NCBI RefSeq assembly: GCF_007859755.1
Contig: NZ_SJPF01000005.1
Coordinates: 310,001-374,000, forward strand
Direction: 5' to 3'
DNA length: 64,000 bases
Source of the DNA: Blastopirellula retiformator
GTDB lineage: Bacteria > Planctomycetota > Planctomycetia > Pirellulales > Pirellulaceae
In this document: positions 12,878 through 22,664 of the stretch, one piece after another
Layout of the letters: each line of letters opens with the position of its first letter
Position numbering within the stretch: position 1 is the first letter of the stretch
Notes under the pieces: model-generated
What the model was told of the DNA's origin: nothing
Seen by the model: the letters and a program-made list of their open reading frames with translations, nothing else
The model's database searches: none
Position numbers and translations under genes: made by a program

Positions 12878-13187
12878 GATCCTCTGGTTCCGTAGTGTTA
12901 AGGTGAATCTGCGCTAATGTCTTCCCGGTTTTCTCGCTTGAAGGCAACATGAAGTTTGACCCGTGATTAGCGGCCCACTTAAATACAGGATACCGCGGCT
13001 ACAAGCCAATATCGATTAGCGAAATCTCGACGCTTCGCTAGCGGTGATCTTAAGAAACATCGTCGACGGAAAGAAGTTTGACGCGGCGGCGGTTCTTCCG
13101 CTAAATTCGGAGATTGTTCTAGCGCCGGCGAGGGGCCCAGCCAGTCGCGTGGTTTCCTTGGTTCAGCAAGCGTGGGAGGATTCCATC
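12878..13187. other. Divergent intergenic region
   Basis: 310 bp between two divergently oriented genes, so it must hold both promoters. It is somewhat more AT-rich than its surroundings. I see no convincing -35/-10 pair, RNA gene or repeat in it. Confidence 0.4.
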
Positions 13188-14144
13188 GTGTTCCAATCGT
13201 TCTCCGTAACCTGTCGACGCCTGTTTGCGGTGGCCGCTGCCTGCATGCTGATGATGACCGCCGCGGCGACGGCCAGCGCAGGCTACGAGCTGGAGCTGAA
13301 CAAGATCCGGAAAACGGCAGGCGACTCCGGCGACGTTTCGATGGCGGCCGACCTGCTAAATGAAGAACTGGAAGAACTCTTCGCGCAGGTCGATGACGAT
13401 CTCGACGCCGCTGTCGAACAGGCGGTCATCGAGCGGCTGACCAAGTTGCAATCGGAAATCGCTCAGGCCCGCACCTCCAAGTACCGGACGGCCTATCTCG
13501 CCGTCCGCATTCTCGAACTGACCAGCAAGCTGCACGCCTTTGCCGATCGGCCGATGGAAGCGACGCCGGAGGGACGCGCTGCGGCGGCTGAGCACTACGG
13601 CAAAATCCTGGAAGAGTTCCAAGCCCAGGTCGCCAAACGGAATCTCGACAAGCGGGCCGATTCGTTTCTGAAAACCCAGATCCCGCGGCTATTTACCGAA
13701 ACCCGCGAGAATCCGCTCGCACCAGGCTACGGCGTGCTGCTGACCGATAGCGAAACGGACGAACTCAACCGACTGCTGCAGGCAACCTTGCCGGAAGAAA
13801 AAGAAGACGAAGCCGAAGAGCCGATGGAAGCGCTCTCGAAAGAAGAGAAGGCGAAGAAACAGATGGAGGAGTTCCGCACCCTGGCGACCGCCTACCACAA
13901 AGTCTATTTCTTTATCGTCAACCTCGAACGCTCACGCGGCAATGGCGTAATCCAGGTCGACCTGCAGGTCTCGCTGCTCGGCAAGACGCAGCGGATCCTC
14001 AGCGAAAAACTGCGCGACGCCTCCAAACTAGAGTCGGAAGCCCGCCGCGAACATTCGCGGCAAGAAGCGGAGCGCCGCCAGCGAGAGAACATGACGGCGG
14101 AATTGGAAGTGCGAAAAAAGCTGCTCCAGAAGCAGGCGAATTAG
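13188..14144 (+). CDS. Hypothetical exported, charged helical protein
   Basis: I do not recognise this 318-residue protein. The GTG at 13188 has GGGAGGA at 13174-13180 and starts a clear signal peptide ending 'TAAATASA'. In-frame codons back to 13044 lack a ribosome-binding site and are not signal-like. The mature part is almost entirely helical and charged. An acidic stretch (EEKEDEAEEP) lies near residue 207, and the Glu/Arg/Lys-rich C-terminus is probably coiled coil. It runs tail to tail with the gene remnant at 14163. Confidence 0.65.
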   Translation: MFQSFSVTCRRLFAVAAACMLMMTAAATASAGYELELNKIRKTAGDSGDVSMAADLLNEELEELFAQVDDDLDAAVEQAVIERLTKLQSEIAQARTSKYRTAYLAVRILELTSKLHAFADRPMEATPEGRAAAAEHYGKILEEFQAQVAKRNLDKRADSFLKTQIPRLFTETRENPLAPGYGVLLTDSETDELNRLLQATLPEEKEDEAEEPMEALSKEEKAKKQMEEFRTLATAYHKVYFFIVNLERSRGNGVIQVDLQVSLLGKTQRILSEKLRDASKLESEARREHSRQEAERRQRENMTAELEVRKKLLQKQAN

Positions 14145-14162
14145 GCGGCCGGCGGATCGCGG

Positions 14163-14624
14163 TTACTTCGACTCCGACTTTCTCATTTCTTCGTCGATCT
14201 CGATGCTCCATTCGGCGTGTGTGAGCGGCTTCTCAACCTGAAAAGGAATCGGGCGACGCGGAAAACGGACGACCAGATCCGAATTTTCGCGGTTACGCTG
14301 CTGGCCTTCCTTGGCCACCCATTCGCCAAGCAGGATGTCGCCCGATAGCGAACTTCCTCCATCGTCCAGATAGCGGCTGTAGAGCAGGAAACCATCTTCT
14401 TTACGTTCGTAACGCAGTAGGCTCCCCTCCTGATAAGGATCTTCGAGTACGACCGGATCGACTCGCATCCGCAGGGCTTCGAGCGAGTTCGGATATTCTC
14501 CTTCGTCCATTCGGTATTGCTTCAGCGCCAACGTAACAAGCAGCAAACGATGCCGTTGGCGAGTGCGAAATTCGGAGAGCTTGCGAATGTCATAAATGTA
14601 AGCGCTAGCAGTCCGTTGATTTTC
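14163..14624 (-). pseudogene. C-terminal remnant of a planctomycete protein
   Basis: The frame is open from about 14624, where a TGA lies inside a hairpin repeat, down to 14163. It has no plausible start: the first candidate is a TTG at 14546 within what looks like continuous homologous sequence. The segment 'LALKQYRMDEGEYPNSLEAL' followed by 'DPYQEGSLLRYERKEDGFLLYS' is typical of the C-terminus of larger planctomycete membrane proteins. The N-terminal part is missing where the hairpin array at 14607-14708 begins, so I read this as a truncated gene. Confidence 0.6.
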
Positions 14625-14708
14625 TCAACGGGCTGCTGAATCGCAGGGATGCGATCCCAAAATAGCGACGCAAGTCGTTATTTTGCGAGACGCGAAGAGC
14701 TATGCTCT
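14607..14708. repeat. Array of four consecutive hairpins between two truncated genes
   Basis: Four adjacent inverted repeats. AGCAGTCCGTTGA (14607-14619) pairs with 14625-14637 with one mismatch. GGGAT/ATCCC lies at 14646-14658. A 12-bp stem with a GCAA loop lies at 14658-14685, CAAAATAGCGAC against its complement with one G-T. AGAGC/GCTCT lies at 14696-14708. This looks like a REP/BIME-type element or a transposon end. It sits exactly between the C-terminal remnant at 14163 and the N-terminal FkbM remnant at 14700. Confidence 0.7.
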
Positions 14709-15098
14709 GACCCTGGCAACGCGGTTTTGCAAATTGTTGAGCAGCAGATTGGTTTGAATCATCCGCAGGTTTTCAGGCATGTATTCGTAAACCTGAATCT
14801 GCGCTTGCGGCAACAAAGTCGCGGCGATCGAACTGAAGCCGCCGATGTGCCCGCCGATGTCGATGATCGTCGAGGGACGCCCCGACAACTGTTGGCTGAT
14901 CTCTTCCAGTTGGTATTCGCGAAAGATCCCCTGATAGATCCCTTCATCCATCATGCCGTAACGAAACGCGGCGCTGACGGACTGGCCGCAATAGTGGAAG
15001 TCTTTCACATAGAAGCGATTGGAAGTCGATCCCCGTTTGGATGAATGAGAATCGTCGGCTCGAAAGCCGCGGTACATCTTTCCCAGCGTCTTGATCAT
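14700..15098 (-). pseudogene. N-terminal fragment of an FkbM-type methyltransferase
   Basis: 132 residues from an ATG at 15098. It contains SAM-binding motif I ('IDIGGHIGGFSSIAA') and the following 'VYEYMPENLRMIQTN' segment of FkbM-family methyltransferases. It then stops at TAG (14700-14702) inside the last hairpin of the repeat array. Family members are about twice as long, so the C-terminal half is lost and activity is unlikely. Confidence 0.7.
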
Positions 15099-15274
15099 TG
15101 ATTGGTTTCCCCACCCCGGCAGGCATGAAATACAGGACTTGAAGTTGTGTCCTAGATTGGCGGGGGGGCATAGCGGTAAAGCTGATTTTGGATCTCGTTC
15201 AAATAGAGGGCTAGGCGTTTTCAGGAAAAGGGGTTCCCAAAAAACGATCGTTTTGTTTTTGAAGTACTGTTTCA

Positions 15275-17182
15275 CTAGTTTGTCAGCGTCAGCGGCCAAA
15301 CCAGCGGAATCAGCACCAGCGCCGTGGCGGCGACGATCAACGCCAACGGAATGCCGGCAACCAGATAGTCTCGCGGCTTGTAACCGCCGGGGCCCATCAC
15401 CATCAGGTTGGTTTGGTAGCCGATCGGCGTCAGGAACGAGAGCGACGCCGCCAAAGCGATCGCCATGATAAATGGCCGGGGGTTCAAATCGCCGGCTAGC
15501 GCCACGGCGATCGCGATCGGCAGCAGCAGCGCGGCGACGGCCGCGTTGGTGATCATCTCGGTAAAGATCATCGCCAGCAGGTAGATCACAATCAGCAGCA
15601 AGTAAGGACGTTGGCCGACCAGGTGCACCAGCGACTGGGCAATCATTTCGGCGGCGCCGCTTTGCCATAAGGCGCTGCCCAATCCAAGCGCCGCGGCGAT
15701 GGTGACCACGACCTGCAGGTCGACGGCCGCCCGGGCGTCGGACGATTTGACGCATTGCGTCAGCACCATCAGCGCGGCGATCGAGAGGGCCGCGATCGCC
15801 GGATCAGCTAGGCCCCCTCCGCCAAAGATCGAGGCCAACGTCATCCACAAGATCAACACGCTCATCAGTCCGGCGGCTAGCCAACTGCGATCGTGGCGCC
15901 GCGGCTCGGCGCCTTCGACGCTGCTGACCAGGTAAAAGTCGCGGCTGTTCCGCTGCTGGGCGATAAAGTCGCCGCGGGTTTGCAGCAGCAGCGTATCGCC
16001 AGGCTCCAGTTCGATGTTGCCGATCTTGTTGGTCAGCCGCATGCCGTTACGATGCACCGCGATCACCGCCGCGTTGTAAAGAGCGCGAAAGTTTGCCTTC
16101 CGCACCGTGCTGCCAATCAGCGGCGAGGTCCGCGACAGCACTACTTCGGTCAGATGCCGCTGTTGCCGCGAGCTGGGATGAAACTCGTACGTTTGATCGG
16201 CGGCCGGAACGAGGCCAGGGATCTTCTCCAGATCAACGATCGTCGACACGACGCCGGTAAAGACCAGTCGATCGCCGGCGCGAATCTGATCGCCCGGGGC
16301 GACCGGCGTGATGATGTCGCCGCTGCGGTCGATTTCGATCAGGTAGAGCCCGTGCAGGTTTCGCAGGCCCGCCTCTTCGACCGTCTTGCCGACCAGGCGG
16401 CACTCGGGCAGCACTTGCATCTCGACCAGGTACTCGCGAGTTTTCTCTCCCAATTGCTCGATCAGGTCCGGCGAGCCCGGCAGCAACTTCTGACCGACCA
16501 AGACCAGAAAGAAGGAGCCTGCCAGCGCGCAGGGCAACCCGACCAGGCCGATCTCGAAAAAGCCCATCGGCGCTACTTGCGGCAAGGCGGTTTGACGCTG
16601 CGTGATGGCGGTCGCATTTTCGGGTGCGTTTTCCTGTAGCGCGACGACCTCGGCCTGCATCGCGGCGTGGCTGAGACGCAGCTGATCATTGACCACCAGC
16701 GTGGTGCTGGTGCCGATCAACGTGCAAACGCCGCCCAGGATCGTCAGATAGCTGAGCGGCAGCAGCAGCTTGGAAGGGGAGAGATTCCGCTGGCGGCACC
16801 AATCGATCAGCACCGGCATCATCATGGCGACCAGCGCCGTATTCAGGACGAACGCGCTGGCGGCGACGATCGGCCCGGCAATCCGGCGCAGCGCCGTCTG
16901 CTCGGTCTTCACATCGCCCAGCAGCATGTTGCCGACCCAGTCGAGCACGCCGGTGCTGCGCAGTCCGGCTGCGACCACCAACAGGGCGCTAATCGCCAGT
17001 ACCGCCCGACTGGCGAAGCCGGCGATGGCGACCGCCGGAGCAAGCACGCCGGTCAGGACCAAGAAGACGAGCGCCAACAGAAACAGCAGGTCGATTGGGA
17101 TTCGTCGCGTGACTTGTAGCGTCACGAAGACGGCGATGGTCGTCGCAATCGCAAGCCACGGATGCAGAATTTCGGGAATCAT
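15275..17182 (-). CDS. SLC13/DASS-type transporter with internal RCK_C (TrkA-C) domains
   Basis: A 635-residue inner-membrane transporter of the divalent anion:Na+ symporter superfamily. An N-terminal transmembrane half (about 1-240) and a C-terminal half (about 425-635) flank a soluble insert. The insert carries two TrkA-C/RCK_C-like domains ('VLPECRLVGKTVEEAGLR', 'GDQIRAGDRLVFTG', 'IELEPGDTLLLQ'). The 'FTEMITNAAVAALLLPIA' segment and a C-terminal 'LTPIGYQTNLMV' match the family's substrate/Na+ motifs. Bacterial members with this layout are annotated as sulfate, dicarboxylate or citrate carriers; the substrate here is not determinable. Confidence 0.85.
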   Translation of the reverse strand: MIPEILHPWLAIATTIAVFVTLQVTRRIPIDLLFLLALVFLVLTGVLAPAVAIAGFASRAVLAISALLVVAAGLRSTGVLDWVGNMLLGDVKTEQTALRRIAGPIVAASAFVLNTALVAMMMPVLIDWCRQRNLSPSKLLLPLSYLTILGGVCTLIGTSTTLVVNDQLRLSHAAMQAEVVALQENAPENATAITQRQTALPQVAPMGFFEIGLVGLPCALAGSFFLVLVGQKLLPGSPDLIEQLGEKTREYLVEMQVLPECRLVGKTVEEAGLRNLHGLYLIEIDRSGDIITPVAPGDQIRAGDRLVFTGVVSTIVDLEKIPGLVPAADQTYEFHPSSRQQRHLTEVVLSRTSPLIGSTVRKANFRALYNAAVIAVHRNGMRLTNKIGNIELEPGDTLLLQTRGDFIAQQRNSRDFYLVSSVEGAEPRRHDRSWLAAGLMSVLILWMTLASIFGGGGLADPAIAALSIAALMVLTQCVKSSDARAAVDLQVVVTIAAALGLGSALWQSGAAEMIAQSLVHLVGQRPYLLLIVIYLLAMIFTEMITNAAVAALLLPIAIAVALAGDLNPRPFIMAIALAASLSFLTPIGYQTNLMVMGPGGYKPRDYLVAGIPLALIVAATALVLIPLVWPLTLTN

Positions 17183-17499
17183 TCAATCAATGTTGGCGAC
17201 AGGGGGACAAACAGTCGGGCAGTAGAGATTCTGAGGTTTCTAGGGCCGCTTGGGAATGTGGCCTCGCGCCTTGCTGGCCAACCGCTGCGGAAACGAACCA
17301 TTGTAAACGGCAAATCGAGCAACCTCGCCTTCATATATCGCATAATCTGCATCTCTACTAGTCTGCCTGGTTTTCCTGACGTGTCATGTCGTGATTGACC
17401 GATACGAACTTGTGTCACGCCGAGTACGGGCGAGTCGCGAATGGAGATTCGCCCTCCCCTCTCAAACTCAATCAATCACCGCCCCGCTGGAGACAACGG
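17183..17499. other. Divergent intergenic region
   Basis: 317 bp between the SLC13 transporter gene and the exported hypothetical gene starting at 17500. It must contain promoters for both. No RNA gene, repeat or further gene could be supported. Confidence 0.4.
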
Positions 17500-18513
17500 A
17501 TGTCGTTCTTGGGCCTACGCTCGCTTTGCGTCCTGCTGGTTTGCCTTCCCACCCTCTCGTTTGCCGAGAATCTGCCCGGGTCGTGCGTGCTCGCCGCAAT
17601 TGCGGTCCCGTCATCCACCCCGGTCCAACTGCAAGATCCGGTGGCGAAATTCGCCAACACCGACTGGGTTCAGGCTGCCCTGCGGGATTGCGTCGAGCCA
17701 AACCGAACCAAGCCGGCCGGCGAGAGCACGTTTGCAATTAACGTCGCCCAAGACCGCTTCGGTGGGGGGAACAGTGAAGCGGTGCAGTTCGAGCTGGAGA
17801 AAACCTGGCGGCATCTGAGCCAGTTGTTCTGGAACAGCCCCGAAAACTCAGAGACGTTTCGCGTTGGGCAGTTCGACGTCTGGATGAAAAGCGTCTCGAC
17901 GCGAGCCCTCGCGGGTTGGCTGCCCATCGCTATCCCCACCTCGGAAACCGTTACCGAGAAAGAACTTGCGGAGATTGATCAGTTTATCCTGGACGAAGAT
18001 TACGCGGCGGCAGTGGCGGCTCGCCCGGTCATCGCCAAGGCGATCGAAGACGATTGTCCTCCCATTCCACCGGTGGTCAACCAACCGCTCGTGAAGACGG
18101 AAACCATTGCCCCGCAAGTGGTTGAGGAAATCGTGACGCTGCTGGAGGATGAGGACGCCCCGCTGACCGACGAGGAAATTGCCTACCTGCACAGCGGCCC
18201 GTCCGACTTCGTCATCTCGCTCGATCCGTACGGCTACTCGGAATACAACGATTATCTGGCGGAAGAGAAGTCGGCGACGCCTGAGGTCGAGCAAGGCGCC
18301 GCCTGGACGGGCGTGATTGCGACGCAGATCATCGTCCTGACGCAGCAATCGGACGCCGGGATCGAGTGGCTCGGCTCGCTGGATCTGTCCCCCGCACTGC
18401 GGACTGCCCGACAGTTTCAGCAACAGCAAGAGATCCGTCGCTATCGGATGGCCGAGCGTCAATTGCTGGAACGTTGGGACGCGGTGATCGACGGCTTTCA
18501 GGTGGTTCGCTAG
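17500..18513 (+). CDS. Hypothetical exported protein
   Basis: An unrecognised 337-residue protein. The ATG at 17500 has GGAG at 17489-17492 and begins a standard signal peptide (Leu-rich, ending 'LSFA'). The open frame to 17395 upstream is not signal-like. The mature protein is acidic, with a run of Asp/Glu in 'TLLEDEDAPLTDEEIAY' near residue 215 and no clear catalytic motif. Confidence 0.6.
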   Translation: MSFLGLRSLCVLLVCLPTLSFAENLPGSCVLAAIAVPSSTPVQLQDPVAKFANTDWVQAALRDCVEPNRTKPAGESTFAINVAQDRFGGGNSEAVQFELEKTWRHLSQLFWNSPENSETFRVGQFDVWMKSVSTRALAGWLPIAIPTSETVTEKELAEIDQFILDEDYAAAVAARPVIAKAIEDDCPPIPPVVNQPLVKTETIAPQVVEEIVTLLEDEDAPLTDEEIAYLHSGPSDFVISLDPYGYSEYNDYLAEEKSATPEVEQGAAWTGVIATQIIVLTQQSDAGIEWLGSLDLSPALRTARQFQQQQEIRRYRMAERQLLERWDAVIDGFQVVR

Positions 18514-18776
18514 AGGGGCGAGTAGTTGGGTGATGTCCGGCAATCTGAGGATCGGGGTAAGGGTGTGCCGATTCTCCGGAAATGTTAATCCAGCTAAACT
18601 TGCGACAATCGGTAGATTTTTGTAGCGTCTATTTCTGGCGGGAAATAGAATACAAGTTCAGTTGCGGCTAGCAATTCTGCGCCTTCTGAATCCCGCATCT
18701 GCTACAACAGTGGGTATTCGCTGGAACAGGGAATCCCCTCCTCGACACATCCTTTCGACGGTTTTGGAGTCTGAAT

Positions 18777-21700
18777 ATGCCCAAAGGTGAGCGCATGGCA
18801 CGATGCGTCCTCGCATCGCTCGCAATCATGTTGGGTTCGAGCGTCGCTAGCTTGGCCACGGCCGAAGAAGCGAAGCTGGCCACGTACGAAGCGACGGGCG
18901 GACCAACCTACTTTGCAATGAGCATCTCCCCCGGACAGCTCAAAGCAGCGCCGGGTGAAGTGGTCATCCTGGTCGACACCTCCGCGAGCCAGACCGGCAT
19001 CTATCGCGAAGACTCGCTAAAAACCTTGAAGGCGTTGTTGGCCTCGCTGTCGCCGGAAACGCGCGTCAAAGTGATGGGCGGCGACCTGCACGCGGTGGCG
19101 ATGAACGACGGTTTCGTCGCTCCGACCGGCGCCGCGGCCGATGCGGCGGTTGCGAAGTTGACCAAGCGGGCTCCGCTCGGCTCGACCGACCTGCCGACGA
19201 TGCTGACCGAAGCGGCCGCTCAATTTGAAGGCGGACTCGATACGCCTCGCTCGATCGTCTACCTGGGTGACGGCGCCAGCCGCGCTCGGATGCTGGAAGA
19301 CGCCGAACTAAAGTCGCTGGTCGGCACGCTGACCAAGGCCCGCACCGCCGTCAACGCGTTTGCGATCGGTCCGGAACGTGACATTCAACTGCTGGCCGTC
19401 TTGGCGAATCAAACCGGCGGCGACGTGATCGCCGACACCAATCAATCGGCTGCGGCGGACGTTGGCGCGTTGATCGCCACGGCTGCCGAAACCCCGGTCA
19501 TCTGGCCGACCGACGTTCAGTTCTCGAAGAACGTCACGGCCCACTTCCCGAAACAAACTCCGCCGCTGCGGGGCGATCGCGACACGATCGTCGTCGGTCA
19601 ATTGGCCGAAGCGGGCGACGTCACCGTCAAGTTCACCGGCATGTCCGACGGCAAGTCGGTACAGATGAACTTCTCGGCCAAGCCGGAAGCCTCGGACGAT
19701 CAGGCCTACCTGCCTGAACTGATCAAGTTGGCCGAGAAAGATGGCGGCATGAGCATGCCGACCGTCGGTTCGGTTGGTCTGCGGGAAACGGCCCGCGTCT
19801 TGTTGGCTGCGGCCGACACCTTCTCGCAGATGAGCGGACAAGCCTTGGCCACCGGCGACGCTCTGGGCGCCCAACGATTGGCCGACGCCGCGCTGCAGCG
19901 TGACCCGAACAACCCGCAAGCCGCGCTCGTCAAGAAAGCGGCCGTCGCGCAGATTGGCGACGACGACTCGCTGCGGATGGTCAACGCTCAGGCTCAGCCG
20001 GGCGCCGATCTGGCCGCCGACGAAGGAAACTTCCTGAACGAAGTCCAGCGTCAGCAGATTCGCCAGGCCGAAGTGATCAAGATTGAAGTCGAAAACGCCC
20101 TCTCCAACGCTCGCGAACAAATGGGCGTGCAGCCGGAGATGGTCAAAGACTCGCTGAAGCTGTTGCTGGAGAGCGTCGATCGCGCTCCGGAACTGCAGGC
20201 CGACGTCCGCCGCAACCTGCGAAACCGCATCGTCTCGGCCATCCAGATGGCCGATCGCCGAGCGGTTCAGGTCGAATCGGAACGTCTGGAACGGGACGAG
20301 AACGCGGCGATCGCCGCCGAACGGATCCGGATCACCGAGACGCTCCTTCGCGATCAAGAACGCGTCCGCAGCATCATGGAAATGTTCAACGCCCTGATGG
20401 ACGAAAACAAGTACGTTGAAGCCGAAGAAGCGGCCTTCGCGGCTCGTGAAATCGATCCGGGCAACCTGGCCACCCACGCCGCCGTCTACAACGCCGAGCT
20501 GGTTGGCAACTTCTACAACATCGAACGCATTCGCGAACTTCGCTACAAGGGCGTGATCGATACGCTCTGGTTGGTCGAAGAGTCGCACGTGCCGTTCCCG
20601 GATGAACCGCCGATCATCTACCCCGATCGCGAGTTCTGGGAAGACATCACCCGCCGTCGTAAGAAGTACGCTTCGGTCGACTTGGCGACGACCGGCGAAG
20701 CCGAAAAGAAGATCTTCGAGCAGCTCAACGAGCCGACCAAGATCGCCTTTATCGACACGCCGCTGGTCGAAGTGGTCGAATACCTGAAGACCCTGCACGG
20801 CATCGAAATCCAGTTGAACAACCGCGCTCTGGAAGACGTTGGTCTTTCGCCGGACGTGCCGGTTACCCGGAACCTGGAAGGGATCAGCCTTCGCTCGGCG
20901 CTTCGCCTGCTGCTGAAAGAACTGGAACTGACTTACGTGGTCGCCAACGAAGTGTTGGAAATCACCACGCCGGAAGATGCTGAATCGGAACTGGTTACCA
21001 AGGTGTATCCGGTGGCGGACCTCGTCATGCCGATTCCCTCGGGCGGCGGCGGCTTTGGCTCGCAAGTCGGCGGCGGCCAGAACGGCGCCTTCGGCGGCGG
21101 CCAAGGTGGCGGCGGGTTTGGCGGCGGTGGCGGTGGATTCGGCGGCGGCCAAGGTGGCGGCGGCGGCGGTTTCTTTGCCGTCGATGACGACAAGTCGGTC
21201 CTGAAACTCGGCCCGACCGTCGAAGAAAAGCAAGCCGAAATCCAAATCGAAGCTCAGCCGGCGGTTGCCCCGCAGCCGAAGGCCGAACTGAAGCTGGAAG
21301 TTCGCGAAGGCGAAACTCGCGCTGACGCTTGGGAGCGTTTGCTGGATGCGGGCGCCGATATTCCGGCCTCCGACGTCCGCAGCGAAGTTCGTCGCATGAT
21401 GAACTCGAAGCAATACGATCAGGTGACCGCGTTGATCCAGGCTTTCCTACGTCATGGCCAACCGCAGCCGTGGATGTACGAGGCGCTGGGCATGGCGATG
21501 CAGCTGAATCACGCTCCGAAAGAAGAGATTGAACGGAGCCTGATGTCGGCGATCGACTTCACCTCCGGTCCCGAGCACATGCTGTACGTCGCGATCTACA
21601 TGACCCGCGTTGGACTGGATGAGCGAGCCCTGAAGCTCTTTCAGGAAGTGGCGAAGATTGAGCCGCTCCGACCCGAACCGTATGCGTTGGGGTTGGCGGC

Positions 21701-22664
21701 CGCCAAGAGACTGGATGACTTCGACGGCATCCAATGGGCCTGCGTCGGAGCGCTAAAGCAAGCCTGGCCGACCGAAAGCGTCAAAATCAAAACCGATGCG
21801 TTCCTCTCGGCCAAAGCCGCCTTGGGACGTCTGCAAAAAGAAGGTCGCATCGACGAAGCGAAAGAGTTCAGCAAGGCTTTGAACGAAGCGCTGATTCGCG
21901 ACTGCATCGTCAACGTCACCTGGACCGGCGACGCCGATCTCGACATCGCGGTGGAAGAGCCGACCGGTTCGGTTTGCTCGCTCCGTAATCCGCGCACCGT
22001 CGGCGGCGGCGTCCTGTTGGGCGACACCGCTTCTTCGCTCAACCAGCAGGACGATCAGGGTTTCTCGGAAACCTACGTTTGCCCCGTTGGTTTCCCGGGC
22101 GAATACAAGTTGCTGGTCCGCCGTATCTGGGGCGAAGTGACCGCCGGCAAAGTGACCGTCGACGTCTACACCTCGTACGGCGCCAAGCAGCAACAACACG
22201 TTCGTCGTCAGATTCCGCTGGGCGATTCGGCCGCGATCGTTAACTTCACCCTGAACGAAGGGCGTCGTACCGACAACCTGGAAGAAAACCAGGTTCAGGT
22301 CGCCGCCAAGGCCCATGTCGAAATGGGACGTGCGGTTCTGGCTCAGGCGCTGAACAACTACTCCGATTCGTACACCAGTGAATCGTATCAGACCGCCCGT
22401 CAGGAAATGGCCAATAACCGGCCGTTCATTCGCAATCGCAGCGCCGTCGGTTTCCGCCCGGAAATCACCGTGTTGCCCGAAGGCGTTCAGTTCCAGGCGT
22501 TTGCCGTCATCTCGGCCGACCGCCGCTACGTTCGCTTTACCGGTTTCCCGAGCTTCACGCAGATCGGTAACGTGACGACCTTCAACATCGGTAACGGCGA
22601 CTTCAATACGATTGAAGACGGTACCAGCGGCGGAACCGCGGACGATGACGACGCTGCCAACTAG
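18777..22664 (+). CDS. Giant exported VWA / TPR / STN-like multidomain protein
   Basis: A 1295-residue exported protein. The ATG at 18777 has GGAG at 18766-18769; a second ATG at 18795 is possible. A signal peptide ends at 'SLATA'. A von Willebrand A domain follows (about 45-205) with the MIDAS-like 'VDTSASQTG'. Helical repeat-like segments come next. A secretin N-terminal (STN)-like domain lies at about 644-748 ('IAFIDTPLVEVVEYLK', 'NNRALEDVGLSPDVPVT'). Then come a Gly-rich linker (about 755-800), more TPR-like helices and a beta domain near 1040-1165 resembling DUF2135 ('VTWTGDADLDIAVEEPTG'). Its TAG stop comes from the MITE-like element. Function is unknown; a role in envelope assembly or adhesion is a guess. 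Confidence 0.8.
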   Translation: MPKGERMARCVLASLAIMLGSSVASLATAEEAKLATYEATGGPTYFAMSISPGQLKAAPGEVVILVDTSASQTGIYREDSLKTLKALLASLSPETRVKVMGGDLHAVAMNDGFVAPTGAAADAAVAKLTKRAPLGSTDLPTMLTEAAAQFEGGLDTPRSIVYLGDGASRARMLEDAELKSLVGTLTKARTAVNAFAIGPERDIQLLAVLANQTGGDVIADTNQSAAADVGALIATAAETPVIWPTDVQFSKNVTAHFPKQTPPLRGDRDTIVVGQLAEAGDVTVKFTGMSDGKSVQMNFSAKPEASDDQAYLPELIKLAEKDGGMSMPTVGSVGLRETARVLLAAADTFSQMSGQALATGDALGAQRLADAALQRDPNNPQAALVKKAAVAQIGDDDSLRMVNAQAQPGADLAADEGNFLNEVQRQQIRQAEVIKIEVENALSNAREQMGVQPEMVKDSLKLLLESVDRAPELQADVRRNLRNRIVSAIQMADRRAVQVESERLERDENAAIAAERIRITETLLRDQERVRSIMEMFNALMDENKYVEAEEAAFAAREIDPGNLATHAAVYNAELVGNFYNIERIRELRYKGVIDTLWLVEESHVPFPDEPPIIYPDREFWEDITRRRKKYASVDLATTGEAEKKIFEQLNEPTKIAFIDTPLVEVVEYLKTLHGIEIQLNNRALEDVGLSPDVPVTRNLEGISLRSALRLLLKELELTYVVANEVLEITTPEDAESELVTKVYPVADLVMPIPSGGGGFGSQVGGGQNGAFGGGQGGGGFGGGGGGFGGGQGGGGGGFFAVDDDKSVLKLGPTVEEKQAEIQIEAQPAVAPQPKAELKLEVREGETRADAWERLLDAGADIPASDVRSEVRRMMNSKQYDQVTALIQAFLRHGQPQPWMYEALGMAMQLNHAPKEEIERSLMSAIDFTSGPEHMLYVAIYMTRVGLDERALKLFQEVAKIEPLRPEPYALGLAAAKRLDDFDGIQWACVGALKQAWPTESVKIKTDAFLSAKAALGRLQKEGRIDEAKEFSKALNEALIRDCIVNVTWTGDADLDIAVEEPTGSVCSLRNPRTVGGGVLLGDTASSLNQQDDQGFSETYVCPVGFPGEYKLLVRRIWGEVTAGKVTVDVYTSYGAKQQQHVRRQIPLGDSAAIVNFTLNEGRRTDNLEENQVQVAAKAHVEMGRAVLAQALNNYSDSYTSESYQTARQEMANNRPFIRNRSAVGFRPEITVLPEGVQFQAFAVISADRRYVRFTGFPSFTQIGNVTTFNIGNGDFNTIEDGTSGGTADDDDAAN
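21040..21175 (+). repeat. Low-complexity Gly-rich coding repeat
   Basis: GGC-rich sequence encodes a run of Gly with sparse Phe, Gln and Ala. The block GGCGGCGGCCAAGGTGGC recurs, and the reading frame is kept. It links the STN-like domain to the C-terminal half of the large exported protein. Confidence 0.8.

Noticed and set aside
21040-21175. A possible CRISPR-like or tandem DNA repeat
   Set aside because: It is a Gly-rich protein linker in frame within a gene. The spacing is irregular and there are no spacers.
19308-21413. A 701-codon open frame antisense to the large VWA protein gene
   Set aside because: It mirrors the codon bias of the sense gene, has an Arg/Asp/Val-rich composition without any domain, and lies wholly within a well-supported gene.
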